A stretch of 49,281 nucleotides of DNA, taken from NCBI GenBank assembly GCA_964647585.1, contig CAZYGG010000027.1, forward strand, positions 1 to 49,281, in the 5' to 3' direction. The notes under the pieces are model-generated. The model searched no databases. It was not told where the DNA came from and was given only the letters and a program-made list of their open reading frames with translations. Positions 8,299 to 15,763 of this stretch are shown here, one piece after another. How positions within the stretch are numbered: position 1 is the first letter of the stretch; every line of letters begins with the position of its first letter. Position numbers and translations under genes: made by a program. The stretch comes from CAJINA01 sp964647585. Lineage in GTDB: Bacteria; Desulfobacterota; Desulfobacteria; Desulfobacterales; CAJINA01.

Positions 8299-8316
8299 GA
8301 TGAATTAGAATTCATC
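8299..8316. promoter_or_regulatory. Perfect palindrome upstream of ccoN
   Basis: GATGAATT-AG-AATTCATC is an 18-bp perfect inverted repeat 27 bp upstream of the ccoN start. It could be an operator for an oxygen or redox regulator of the oxidase genes, or a hairpin in the act-cco transcript. It does not match the FNR box TTGAT-N4-ATCAA. Confidence 0.4.
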
Positions 8317-8317
8317 A

Positions 8318-8402
8318 GTGTTAAGTTTTATGTGTTAAGTGTTAAGATAAACCCATTCACACCACAGAAAGATCTTAAAACCTAACACTTAAAACTTAAA
8401 AC
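8318..8402. repeat. Imperfect inverted repeat of GTTAAG words
   Basis: An array of GTTAAG/GTGTTAAG words (8318-8346) is mirrored by CCTAACACTTAAAACTTAAA (8381-8400), making a long AT-rich imperfect stem in the actA-ccoN gap. It is one of several intergenic palindromic families in this window. Confidence 0.55.
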
Positions 8403-8473
8403 AAATCCAAAGCATTACTTTCTACCTATAGCTCGGTCCATACCCTTCTGTATCTATCCTGCCCAGGCCCGCC

Positions 8474-9103
8474 TTAGCTGTGACACGTAATCCAGCAGTC
8501 CAGGGGTGCTTTTTTCTCCCGATGACACTCTATGCAAAAGCCCATCTCGAAGCGCTCTCCCTTGAGTCGGTCCATGGCCCGGACCTCACCGTGGCAGGAC
8601 TCGCAGGCGATCTCTTTTTTAATGTGCCGCTTGTGATTGAACACCACATGCTCCGGCAGGAGGAAAACCTTCCGCCATGGTGTGGGGGTACCCGTCTTGT
8701 AATAGGCGATTTCCTTCTGAATCTCGGGATGGCCGGTGATGATATGGTTATGACAGAACAGGCACTTTTCCACCGGCGGCAGCCCCGGGTGCAGCGAGCG
8801 GGCCACATACGGGTGACAGAAGGTGCAGTCGATGGCCTTGTGCCCGGCGTGCAGCCGATGGCTGAACGGGATCGGCTGCTCCGGTCCCAGCTCCGCCCTG
8901 GGGTATACATAAAAGAAGTGGATAAATCCCAGTACCAGGACAACCGTCAGCCCGGTCAGGGCCAGGGGCCGCCAGTTGACGATGAGCGCCTGCCAGGTTT
9001 CCCGGAAGCCGGAAACCAGCCGCATCGGCTTGCCCCCGGTGCCGACCAGAATGACCAGGGTCGCCAGGGTCAGGATCCCGAGGGTGGTAAGCAGTATCTC
9101 CAT
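8474..9103 (-). CDS. actA: Alternative Complex III multihaem cytochrome c subunit ActA
   Basis: ActA is the pentahaem electron-transfer subunit of the quinol:cytochrome c oxidoreductase. The 209-residue protein has two hydrophobic segments (about 3-22 and 46-68) and then a periplasmic haem domain with CTFCH (93-97), CLFCH (114-118), CESCH (167-171) and CIECH (190-194). A fifth site at the extreme C-terminus reads CWITCH (203-208), which is CX3CH rather than CX2CH; I checked this in the nucleotide sequence. Extra histidines (SHRLHAGH, HVVFNHKRH) can serve as distal ligands. ATG 9103 overlaps the actF stop (TAATG) and has GGAGG upstream. It is the last act gene before ccoN. Confidence 0.88.
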   Translation of the reverse strand: MEILLTTLGILTLATLVILVGTGGKPMRLVSGFRETWQALIVNWRPLALTGLTVVLVLGFIHFFYVYPRAELGPEQPIPFSHRLHAGHKAIDCTFCHPYVARSLHPGLPPVEKCLFCHNHIITGHPEIQKEIAYYKTGTPTPWRKVFLLPEHVVFNHKRHIKKEIACESCHGEVRAMDRLKGERFEMGFCIECHREKKAPLDCWITCHS

Positions 9104-10302
9104 TACTTACCTCCCCCGGTATTGTTTTCGAGCAGTTCCGGAAACTGCCGCAGGTAGCCTGTTACGGCCAGGGCCAGCAGCCCTAAAAAGCCGAGGGCCA
9201 CCAGGGCATCCACAAATCCCAGGGGCAGGCTGGCCGCGTGGTGATGGTAGGCGGGTCCGATAAGCAGGTGGTGCTCCAGCCAGATGCCGGCAATGACCAC
9301 CGTGCAGATCACCAGCATGGCCCTGGGGACGGTCTTGATTTTTTTATTCAGTAAAATAAGAAACGGCGCCACAAAGCAGACAATGAAAACGGTCCAGGCC
9401 ACATTGTTCCAGGGGTACAGCATGGTGCGTTCAATGATATAGGCGGTTTCTTCCGAAATGTTGCCATACCAGATGACCACGAACTGGGCATAGAAAAAAT
9501 CGGCCCAGACCAGGCAAAACCCGAAAAAGAGCTTGCCGATATCATGGAACTGCGCAGGCTTCAGGCTGAAAGGGGTTTGCGGGCTCATGTGTAAAATGGC
9601 CGCCAGGATGATCAGGCCGCCGAAGCCTATATAGATGGCCTTGACAAAGGTATAGGCCCCGAACAGGGTCGAATACCAGTGGGGATCCATGCTCATCACC
9701 AGGTCATACCCGATCAAAGAGAGGGTGCCGGCAAAGCTCAACATGTAGAGAAACGCGTATACCGTCATCCGGTGCCGGTACTTTTCCGGATCCGGTGGGT
9801 TGTTGCGCCAGCGCGCCAGCAGAAAGGCGCGCAGTTTTCCCCGGGTGCCGTTGTCTTTGAGCTTGAACCACAGGGCATGATAGAGATACAGCAGGCCGAA
9901 ACCATAGAGCAGGATCAGGCCGAAAAGGTCGCGGGTGAAAAGAAACGGCACATTGAGCCAGACTTCTTTACCGTGCAGATCCTGTCCCAGCCAGGGAAAC
10001 ACGTGGTTCTGGCCGATAAAAAGCACGATGAACATCACGATCGAAACCGGAAATACCGCGCTGAAGGATTCGGCCAGGTTGGCCAGGGGCCCACTCCACC
10101 GGGCCTTGGTTACATGCATGAGGGTCGAAAAAAGGAGGCCGCCCTGGGCGATGGCCGACATGAGCAGGAAACCGACCAGGTAGGCCTGCCACGCCTGCCG
10201 GGGATGCTGGCCGGAGACCTGGACGATAAACGCCACGGCTCCTATAGCGGCCAGGCAGCCGAAAACAAGCATCAGCGGAGACTTTTTGGTCGAATCAGGC
10301 AT
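9103..10302 (-). CDS. actF: Alternative Complex III NrfD/PsrC-like quinone subunit ActF
   Basis: This polytopic protein of 399 residues, with about ten helices, belongs to the NrfD/PsrC superfamily and matches the ACIII second membrane subunit (ActF), which with ActC forms the quinol-binding membrane core. I place the start at ATG 10302 (MPDSTKKSP) because AAGGAC precedes it; the longer in-frame reading upstream to 10455 runs inside actD and is low-complexity Pro/Arg. The start overlaps the actD stop by 8 bp. Recognisable features are the many His/Trp residues in helices and the segment YDLVMSMDPHWYSTLFGAY, which is typical of ActF. Confidence 0.88.
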   Translation of the reverse strand: MPDSTKKSPLMLVFGCLAAIGAVAFIVQVSGQHPRQAWQAYLVGFLLMSAIAQGGLLFSTLMHVTKARWSGPLANLAESFSAVFPVSIVMFIVLFIGQNHVFPWLGQDLHGKEVWLNVPFLFTRDLFGLILLYGFGLLYLYHALWFKLKDNGTRGKLRAFLLARWRNNPPDPEKYRHRMTVYAFLYMLSFAGTLSLIGYDLVMSMDPHWYSTLFGAYTFVKAIYIGFGGLIILAAILHMSPQTPFSLKPAQFHDIGKLFFGFCLVWADFFYAQFVVIWYGNISEETAYIIERTMLYPWNNVAWTVFIVCFVAPFLILLNKKIKTVPRAMLVICTVVIAGIWLEHHLLIGPAYHHHAASLPLGFVDALVALGFLGLLALAVTGYLRQFPELLENNTGGGK

Positions 10303-10846
10303 AACTGTCCTTCTGTGTGGCGGTTGTTTCCTGAGCCTCTTCAAAGGTGTTGATCCGGGCACCTCTTTCCGCAAAAAAGGTTTGCAGCTCCCCGGACTCT
10401 TCGGGGCTGCAGGTCGCCAGGATGCCGAACCGGTCTGCGGAGCATTCGGGATCATAGTGTTGATTGTAATGAAAGCGCGGCAGGCCGGCCTGGGTAATCA
10501 GTCCGATGACATTGCCGAACACCGCGAACAGAATCGTAAATTCAAAACCGACAATGAAAAAGGGTACCAGCGCCACGATCGGTTTGCCGCTGACGATCAG
10601 GCTCCAGCGGGTGGCGGTAAACGCCGCCAGCAAAAAGCCGGTGAAAAAGCCGGTAATGCCGCCGGCCAGGGTGAACCATCCCACCCGGCTCTTGCGCAGT
10701 CCCAGGGCAGCCGTAATTTTTTCGCTCGGGACCGGGCTGTGAACCCGTTCGATTCCCCAGCCCAGGGCCCGCATGTCGGTGATGGCGGACACCGCATCCG
10801 CTTCTTCTTCAAACAGCCCCATTATTTTTATCTTATCAGTCGCCAT
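10295..10846 (-). CDS. actD: Alternative Complex III membrane subunit ActD (DUF3341)
   Basis: ActD is a small integral membrane subunit that packs against ActB/ActC. The protein, about 183 residues from MATDKIK, starts with GLFEEEADAVSAITDMRALGW, a ferredoxin-like soluble segment characteristic of DUF3341. Two helices follow (about 58-80 and 95-118) and then a soluble C-terminal domain with HYDPECSADRFGI. The ATG at 10846 overlaps the end of actC by 11 bp. No cofactor-binding motif is present, as expected for the family. Confidence 0.88.
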   Translation of the reverse strand: MATDKIKIMGLFEEEADAVSAITDMRALGWGIERVHSPVPSEKITAALGLRKSRVGWFTLAGGITGFFTGFLLAAFTATRWSLIVSGKPIVALVPFFIVGFEFTILFAVFGNVIGLITQAGLPRFHYNQHYDPECSADRFGILATCSPEESGELQTFFAERGARINTFEEAQETTATQKDSYA

Positions 10847-12152
10847 GCGATGCCTCGTGGTGCACAATTTCTTTCATCTCTGTCATGGACACCGATGGCA
10901 GGTGTTTGACAAAGAGCAGGAAGAGAAAAAAGAAAAGGCAGAAAGCGCCGATCATGATACCGAATTCAATGAGCGTGGGCGTGTACAACCCCCAGGCGTG
11001 GGGGAGAAAATCATGCGCCACGCTGCCGGCGATAATGACGAATCTTTCGAACCACATGCCGATGTTCACCAGGATAGAGATAACAAAAAGCCATCGGATA
11101 TCGGTCCGTACCTTCTTAAACAGGAAAAAAAGCGGTGCGACCGTATTACAGACAACCATAATCCAGTACTCGACGGCATAATCGCCAAAGGCCCGCCACC
11201 GGAAGGTTTCCATCTCCACGATATTGTGGCTGTACCAGGCGATAAACACCTCGGTGCCGTAGGCGAAACCAACGATAATACCGGTAAACACAATGGTCTT
11301 GGCCACGCTCTCGAGGACATGGTTGGTGATGAGTCTTTGATAGTTTAAAATGATGCGCAGGGGTATCAAAAGCGTCAGGACCATGGCCAGGCCCGAGTGG
11401 ATGGCTCCGGCGACAAAGTAAGGGGCGAAGATTGTGGTGTGCCACCCCGGTATGACTGCCAGGGCGAAATCCCAGGAGACCACACTGTGCACGGAGATGA
11501 CCAGCGGTGTTGCCAGGGCGGCAAAAAAGAGATAGCCGCGCGCGTAATTGTGCCACTGCCCCGCCTCGCCGGTCCAACCCAGTGACAGAATGGTAAAAAT
11601 CTGTTTGCGGGTACCGGTGGCCCGATCACGAATAGCGGCCAGGTCCGGCATCATGCCGGTGTACCAGAACAGGGCACTGACCGTCAGGTAAGTGCTGATG
11701 GCCACCACATCGAACATGAGCGGCGACTGGAAATTGGGCCACAGGGTGCGCTGGTTAGGAAAGGGCAGCATATAATACACCAGCCACATGCGACCCAGGT
11801 GGATAAAGGGGAAAAGCCCGGCCGTACAGACGGCGAAAACAGTCATGGTTTCCGCGGCCCGGGCGATGGGGTTGCGCCAGCCAGCCCTGAACAGGTGCAG
11901 GATCGCGGAAATGAGCGTACCTGAATGGGCGATTCCCACCCAGAATACGAAGTTGATGAGATAGGTCCCCCAGTGAACCGGCGTGTTCATGCCCGCCACA
12001 CCGACGCCCATCCATATCTGGTAGGCCCAGCACCCGGCGCCCATCAGTACACCGCAGAACAGCAGGGCGACCACAGCCCAGTACTTAGAGGTCGGCGGAC
12101 TGAGGGTGTCGATGACGGTGTCGTCTATTTCTTTAAAGGTCAGGTCGGACAT
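10836..12152 (-). CDS. actC: Alternative Complex III NrfD/PsrC-like quinone subunit ActC
   Basis: This NrfD/PsrC-family membrane protein of 438 residues has about ten predicted helices. In ACIII, ActC carries the quinol-binding site close to the iron-sulfur chain of ActB. Typical features are HWGTYLINFVFWVGIAHSGTLISAILHLF near the N-terminus (about 80-110) and the RMWLVYYMLPFPNQRTLWPNFQSPLMFDVVA loop. It is separated from actB by 186 bp that hold a long palindromic repeat, and is tightly coupled to actD. The ribosome site before ATG 12152 is weak. Confidence 0.9.
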   Translation of the reverse strand: MSDLTFKEIDDTVIDTLSPPTSKYWAVVALLFCGVLMGAGCWAYQIWMGVGVAGMNTPVHWGTYLINFVFWVGIAHSGTLISAILHLFRAGWRNPIARAAETMTVFAVCTAGLFPFIHLGRMWLVYYMLPFPNQRTLWPNFQSPLMFDVVAISTYLTVSALFWYTGMMPDLAAIRDRATGTRKQIFTILSLGWTGEAGQWHNYARGYLFFAALATPLVISVHSVVSWDFALAVIPGWHTTIFAPYFVAGAIHSGLAMVLTLLIPLRIILNYQRLITNHVLESVAKTIVFTGIIVGFAYGTEVFIAWYSHNIVEMETFRWRAFGDYAVEYWIMVVCNTVAPLFFLFKKVRTDIRWLFVISILVNIGMWFERFVIIAGSVAHDFLPHAWGLYTPTLIEFGIMIGAFCLFFFLFLLFVKHLPSVSMTEMKEIVHHEASHGD

Positions 12153-12164
12153 GGCGTTCTTTGC

Positions 12165-12331
12165 AAATTCGAAACCCGAATATCGAAATTCGAAACAATA
12201 TCGAATGACAGAAATTCGAATGAGCCAAACAATTTATCTGGCTGGTCTGTCGTTATGGGTTCTGTTTTTGTCATTGAGGCATTTGAGTTTCTTATTTGTT
12301 TCTAAATTCGTGCTTCTTATTTCGGATTTAC
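12165..12331. repeat. Long palindromic TTCGAAA-type repeat, copy A
   Basis: The whole gap between actB and actC is a roughly 165-bp element. Its left half contains CGAAACCCGAATATCGAAATT and AATGA-CAAAC words; its right half mirrors them as GTTTTTGTCATTGAGGCATT, TTGTTTC and TTATTTCGGATTT. Copy B at 29740-29906 has the same architecture. The two halves would form a long imperfect stem. It lies inside an operon, so the transcript must pass through it. Confidence 0.75.
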
Positions 12332-12337
12332 TGTTCT

Positions 12338-15289
12338 TTATATTTCCTGTAAAACTTTTTTCAGGTAGATCACAGCCGGTTTCGTGTTCAGATACCCGAG
12401 CACCTGATAAGCCCGGGGATCTTTCAGCAACCGGGAGACCCGGCTGTTTGGATCCATGAAGCTTCCGAATGTCAGCGCACCGGTGGGACAGGTCTGGGCG
12501 CAGGCCGGCGTCACCTCACCGTCGCGGATATCGCGACCCTGATCCTTGGCCACCTGGCGGGCAGTCTTGATGCGCTGGACGCAGAATGAACACTTTTCCA
12601 TGACACCTTTACTGCGGACGGTGACATTCGGGTTGAGCTGCATCGGTAAGGGATCGGGCCGCTCCCAGTCATACCAGTTGAAACGCCGGACCTTATAGGG
12701 GCAGTTCTGTGCGCAGAACCGGGTGCCGATGCAGCGGTTGTAGACCTGGTTGTTGAGCCCTTCCCGCGAGTGATGGGGGGCGTAGACCGGGCACACCGCC
12801 TCGCAGGGGGCATTGTCACAGTGCTGGCACATCATTGGTAGAAAACTCGTTTTTTCCGGATGCACGCGATCCCGATACCTTTCGATCCGCAGCCAGGTCA
12901 TTTCCCGGCCTTCCAGAATGCGTTCTTCACCGACAATGCCGACATTGTTTTCCAGGTAGCAGGACGCGACGCAGGCCCCGCAGCCGGTGCAGCGCTCCAG
13001 GTCCACAACCATCCCCCAACGGTAGGTGTCATGTTCGTGCGGCGGATAGAAATCCCGGCGACGGTCGTAGCCGGCCGGGGTCGGCGGGGTAAAGGGGAAG
13101 TCTTCCATGGTGAGACCGGCTTTCGCTTCTGCGTGCGTGCCGGGTGCGGCCACCTCCGCCAGGGGCACTGAGAGCGCAATTTTCCGGTCGTGCTGGGAAG
13201 GGCTTCCGGAAGTGCACGCCAGCGGCTGGTGTTTTCCGTTGCCGGCCATCTGCACAAGGGGCGTTGCGTAGACCGGCCCGCCGGATGCAGAGTCCACGGT
13301 GGCGGCCAGTAGCATCAGCGGGTTGAGGCCCTGGCCGCGGGCATATCGTCCGAAAGCGGTGTGGCCCTGTCCAAGGGCCATGGCGTTTACGTCCGGATGC
13401 AGGCCGTTGTATTCATAGACGGGCGCAGTCAGGCTTCCGGCCCCGGATTTAATGGCCACCTGGTCGCCGGCCTTCCAGCCTTTTGATTGCATCACCGTTG
13501 GATGAACCATCAACGGGGTCTGCCAGGCCACCTGGGTCAACGGGTCGGGGATTTCACACAAAAGGGGCTTATTGGCCCCACGGCCGTCAAAAAAGCGGAC
13601 GGACGGGACCGCCATGAAGATTTTTTTACGCTCGGCTGCGTCACCGGTCTGGGCCAGGTAACGGCGCAGTGTTTTTACCAGTTCCGGATTCGGGGAAAGG
13701 GTAGGATTGTCCTGACCCCGGCCTTTAAAAAACCGGCCCCCTTTTTGAACCAGTCGCAGCCAGTCGGTCGCAAACGGGTCGTGTTCCGATCCGGTGAGTC
13801 TTTGCGCTACCAGCTGTTTGTAGGTCTTAACGGATGGACTTTCGAAGGCTGCCTGAAGAAAGACATCTCCCACCGCGGGCGCTTCGAAAACTTTGCCCAT
13901 GGCTGGCTGCAGGGTCCCGGTTACGTGCAGCTTGCCTTCATATGTATCCCAGGTTTCGAGAGCATGCTGAACCGGAAAAACCAGATCGGCCGCAGCGGCG
14001 GTTTCATCCAGACAGTTGGCAAAAGCCACCGTGAACAGATGTTTTTTATGCATCGCACCGGCAATGTCAGTGCCGGGGGGCAGGGTAAACAGGGGATTGG
14101 TTTGATTGAGCAAAAGGACACCCGCCCGATCTTCTTTCAAGGTTTTAAAAAAAGAACGGACCCTGGTTCTGCTGGTGGCTGCTTCCACCCGGTGCCGGTT
14201 GTCGAAATCATAGAGCGTCAGGTCGGGATCGAGAATGATGTTTAACGTTGCGGCCGCCAGGTCTACCGCAGCCGCTGCCTGACCTGCGGCGGTACCGGTT
14301 CCCAGTACCAGGGGGCTGTCAGCGGCCAGCAACCGGGTTGCCAGGTTTTGAAGCCGGGCTTCTTCAATATTGGTTTTACGGGCCACCGCCGCCATGCTGA
14401 GAGCCGCCGTAGTTTCTGCGAGTGACGCCCTGAAAGGGGTTGGCAACTGGGTCCCCGCACCGCCGGCCAGGGCTTTTTTAATCAACCAGAGGGCTACCAG
14501 GCCTTCGGCCTCCGGCCGGCAGGCCAGCCAGAGGTCCGCGTTGGCGCCGGTCAGGGACTGGAAGGGGCTCACCTGCACGAAACGACCCTTGCGGCCGTCT
14601 TTAAGGGCATGCATGGTTTTGAATTTCCGGGCATATTCTACCGGGGAGAGCCAGGTTTCCAGAAAATCCGCACCGAAACCGAGGATAAAATCGGTTCGCT
14701 CCATATGATAGGCGGGCAGAATCGGCAGGCCAAAGAGTTGTTGATGGGCAAACTTCAGCGATTCATAGGCAAAGGGCTCGCAGACAACCGGTCCGCTGCT
14801 GTTCCATTCCGCAAGTGCATCTGTAAACAGGGCCTGCAGGCTTTCACCGACCACCTCAGTGAGCATGCGGACGCGGTTGGGCCCGACAGCCGCGGCCGCG
14901 GCCGCCTGGTTCCGGACCAGGGCGATGGCGTCATCAAAACCGATGGGTTGCCAGCTTTCCCCCTTTTTAATCAGCGGTTGTTTCAGGCGATCCGGGTTGT
15001 AGAGAGATTGCAGGGCGGCCTGCCCGCGCATGCAGAGCCGGCCGCGGTTGATGGGGTGGTTGGGATTGCCTTCCAGTTTGATGACGCGGCCTTCTCGATT
15101 TTTCGCCAGGACACCGCATCCGGCCGGGCACTCCCGGCAGGTGGACGCGTACCAGGTGGCTTCGCCGGTAACCATGTCATCCGGGGCATTGACCAGGGTA
15201 AAAAGGGTTTCCCCGGTTTCGGATCCACAGCCGGCGGCAAAGGCGACACTGCCGATGCCGGTTACTTTGAGAAAGGTTCTCCGATCCAT
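12338..15289 (-). CDS. actB: Alternative Complex III molybdopterin-like/iron-sulfur subunit ActB
   Basis: ActB is the large periplasmic subunit, a fusion of a molybdopterin-oxidoreductase fold and a four-cluster ferredoxin domain. From Met at 15289 the N-terminus is MDRRTFLK, a Tat-type twin-arginine sequence, followed by AAGC (18-21), a possible lipobox. An N-terminal [4Fe-4S] motif follows (C51, C54, C58, C86). The C-terminal third has NrfC-like clusters: CTGCGACVASC, CQHCDNAPCEAVCP, CIGTRFCAQNCP, and CSFC with CAQTCPTG. ACIII ActB is known to lack the Mo cofactor. The frame stays open to GTG 15460, giving 57 more residues, and the predicted promoter lies only just upstream, so the longer form is not excluded. 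Confidence 0.92.
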   Translation of the reverse strand: MDRRTFLKVTGIGSVAFAAGCGSETGETLFTLVNAPDDMVTGEATWYASTCRECPAGCGVLAKNREGRVIKLEGNPNHPINRGRLCMRGQAALQSLYNPDRLKQPLIKKGESWQPIGFDDAIALVRNQAAAAAAVGPNRVRMLTEVVGESLQALFTDALAEWNSSGPVVCEPFAYESLKFAHQQLFGLPILPAYHMERTDFILGFGADFLETWLSPVEYARKFKTMHALKDGRKGRFVQVSPFQSLTGANADLWLACRPEAEGLVALWLIKKALAGGAGTQLPTPFRASLAETTAALSMAAVARKTNIEEARLQNLATRLLAADSPLVLGTGTAAGQAAAAVDLAAATLNIILDPDLTLYDFDNRHRVEAATSRTRVRSFFKTLKEDRAGVLLLNQTNPLFTLPPGTDIAGAMHKKHLFTVAFANCLDETAAAADLVFPVQHALETWDTYEGKLHVTGTLQPAMGKVFEAPAVGDVFLQAAFESPSVKTYKQLVAQRLTGSEHDPFATDWLRLVQKGGRFFKGRGQDNPTLSPNPELVKTLRRYLAQTGDAAERKKIFMAVPSVRFFDGRGANKPLLCEIPDPLTQVAWQTPLMVHPTVMQSKGWKAGDQVAIKSGAGSLTAPVYEYNGLHPDVNAMALGQGHTAFGRYARGQGLNPLMLLAATVDSASGGPVYATPLVQMAGNGKHQPLACTSGSPSQHDRKIALSVPLAEVAAPGTHAEAKAGLTMEDFPFTPPTPAGYDRRRDFYPPHEHDTYRWGMVVDLERCTGCGACVASCYLENNVGIVGEERILEGREMTWLRIERYRDRVHPEKTSFLPMMCQHCDNAPCEAVCPVYAPHHSREGLNNQVYNRCIGTRFCAQNCPYKVRRFNWYDWERPDPLPMQLNPNVTVRSKGVMEKCSFCVQRIKTARQVAKDQGRDIRDGEVTPACAQTCPTGALTFGSFMDPNSRVSRLLKDPRAYQVLGYLNTKPAVIYLKKVLQEI

Positions 15290-15486
15290 GCCATCAGCCT
15301 TTATGCGGACATCAGGTGGAGATTTATCGTGCAGAAATATAGAAACTTTAGCTGCGGCAGCCTTTGTTTCCACAACAGTGAAACGGTCACCGTTCCCGGA
15401 ACCAGATTGGAACCTGACTGTTTCGGGCCCGGTGGGGGGAAACACTAAATATTGAGTCACGTCTTTCTTGACTAAATTAGTGCTTA

Positions 15487-15516
15487 AAAATAACTATATT
15501 TAATGTGATCTGTCAA
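15487..15516 (-). promoter_or_regulatory. Candidate sigma-70 promoter of the act-cco cluster
   Basis: On the minus strand TTGACA (15516-15511) is followed after 18 bp by TATTTT (15492-15487). It is the best -35/-10 pair upstream of actB. Transcription would begin near 15480, giving a leader of about 20 nt for a GTG 15460 start or about 190 nt for ATG 15289. This is a motif match only. Confidence 0.4.
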
Positions 15517-15692
15517 TGGTTTTTAGGATTGCCGGGATTATGCATGCGTATCTAAAGCGTCAGTTTCCTTAACATTTCCAGCATTGGCCGGTTTTTTTGG
15601 AACCAGGGGGCGTGATAACCGCCTGATATTTTTAAACAGTAATGGTTCCCAATAAGCAAGTATAAACCACTATAGCCCCAGCCTTTTAAAGC

Positions 15693-15720
15693 TTGGCTTC
15701 CGGTACAAAGTGCTTATGAT
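15693..15720 (+). promoter_or_regulatory. Candidate sigma-70 promoter of the GAF gene
   Basis: TTGGCT (15693-15698), a 16-bp spacer and TATGAT (15715-15720) lie 44 bp before the ATG at 15764. This is a motif match only. Confidence 0.4.
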
Positions 15721-15763
15721 ATACAGGCAAAGCAGAACCCATTGACCCTATAGAGGAAAAAAC

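Larger units (their letters stand above)
15461..15763. other. Divergent intergenic region
   Basis: This 303-bp AT-rich region separates the minus-strand act-cco cluster from the plus-strand GAF gene. Apart from the two candidate promoters listed separately, I see no ORF, repeat or RNA gene in it. Confidence 0.6.

Noticed and set aside
12338..15289. Formate dehydrogenase or polysulfide reductase catalytic subunit
   Set aside because: The fused C-terminal ferredoxin domain and the NrfD-DUF3341-NrfD-multihaem neighbours identify Alternative Complex III ActB instead.
14609..15448. 279-codon plus-strand frame opposite actB
   Set aside because: It lies antisense to the ActB N-terminal domain and has no recognisable motif or ribosome site.
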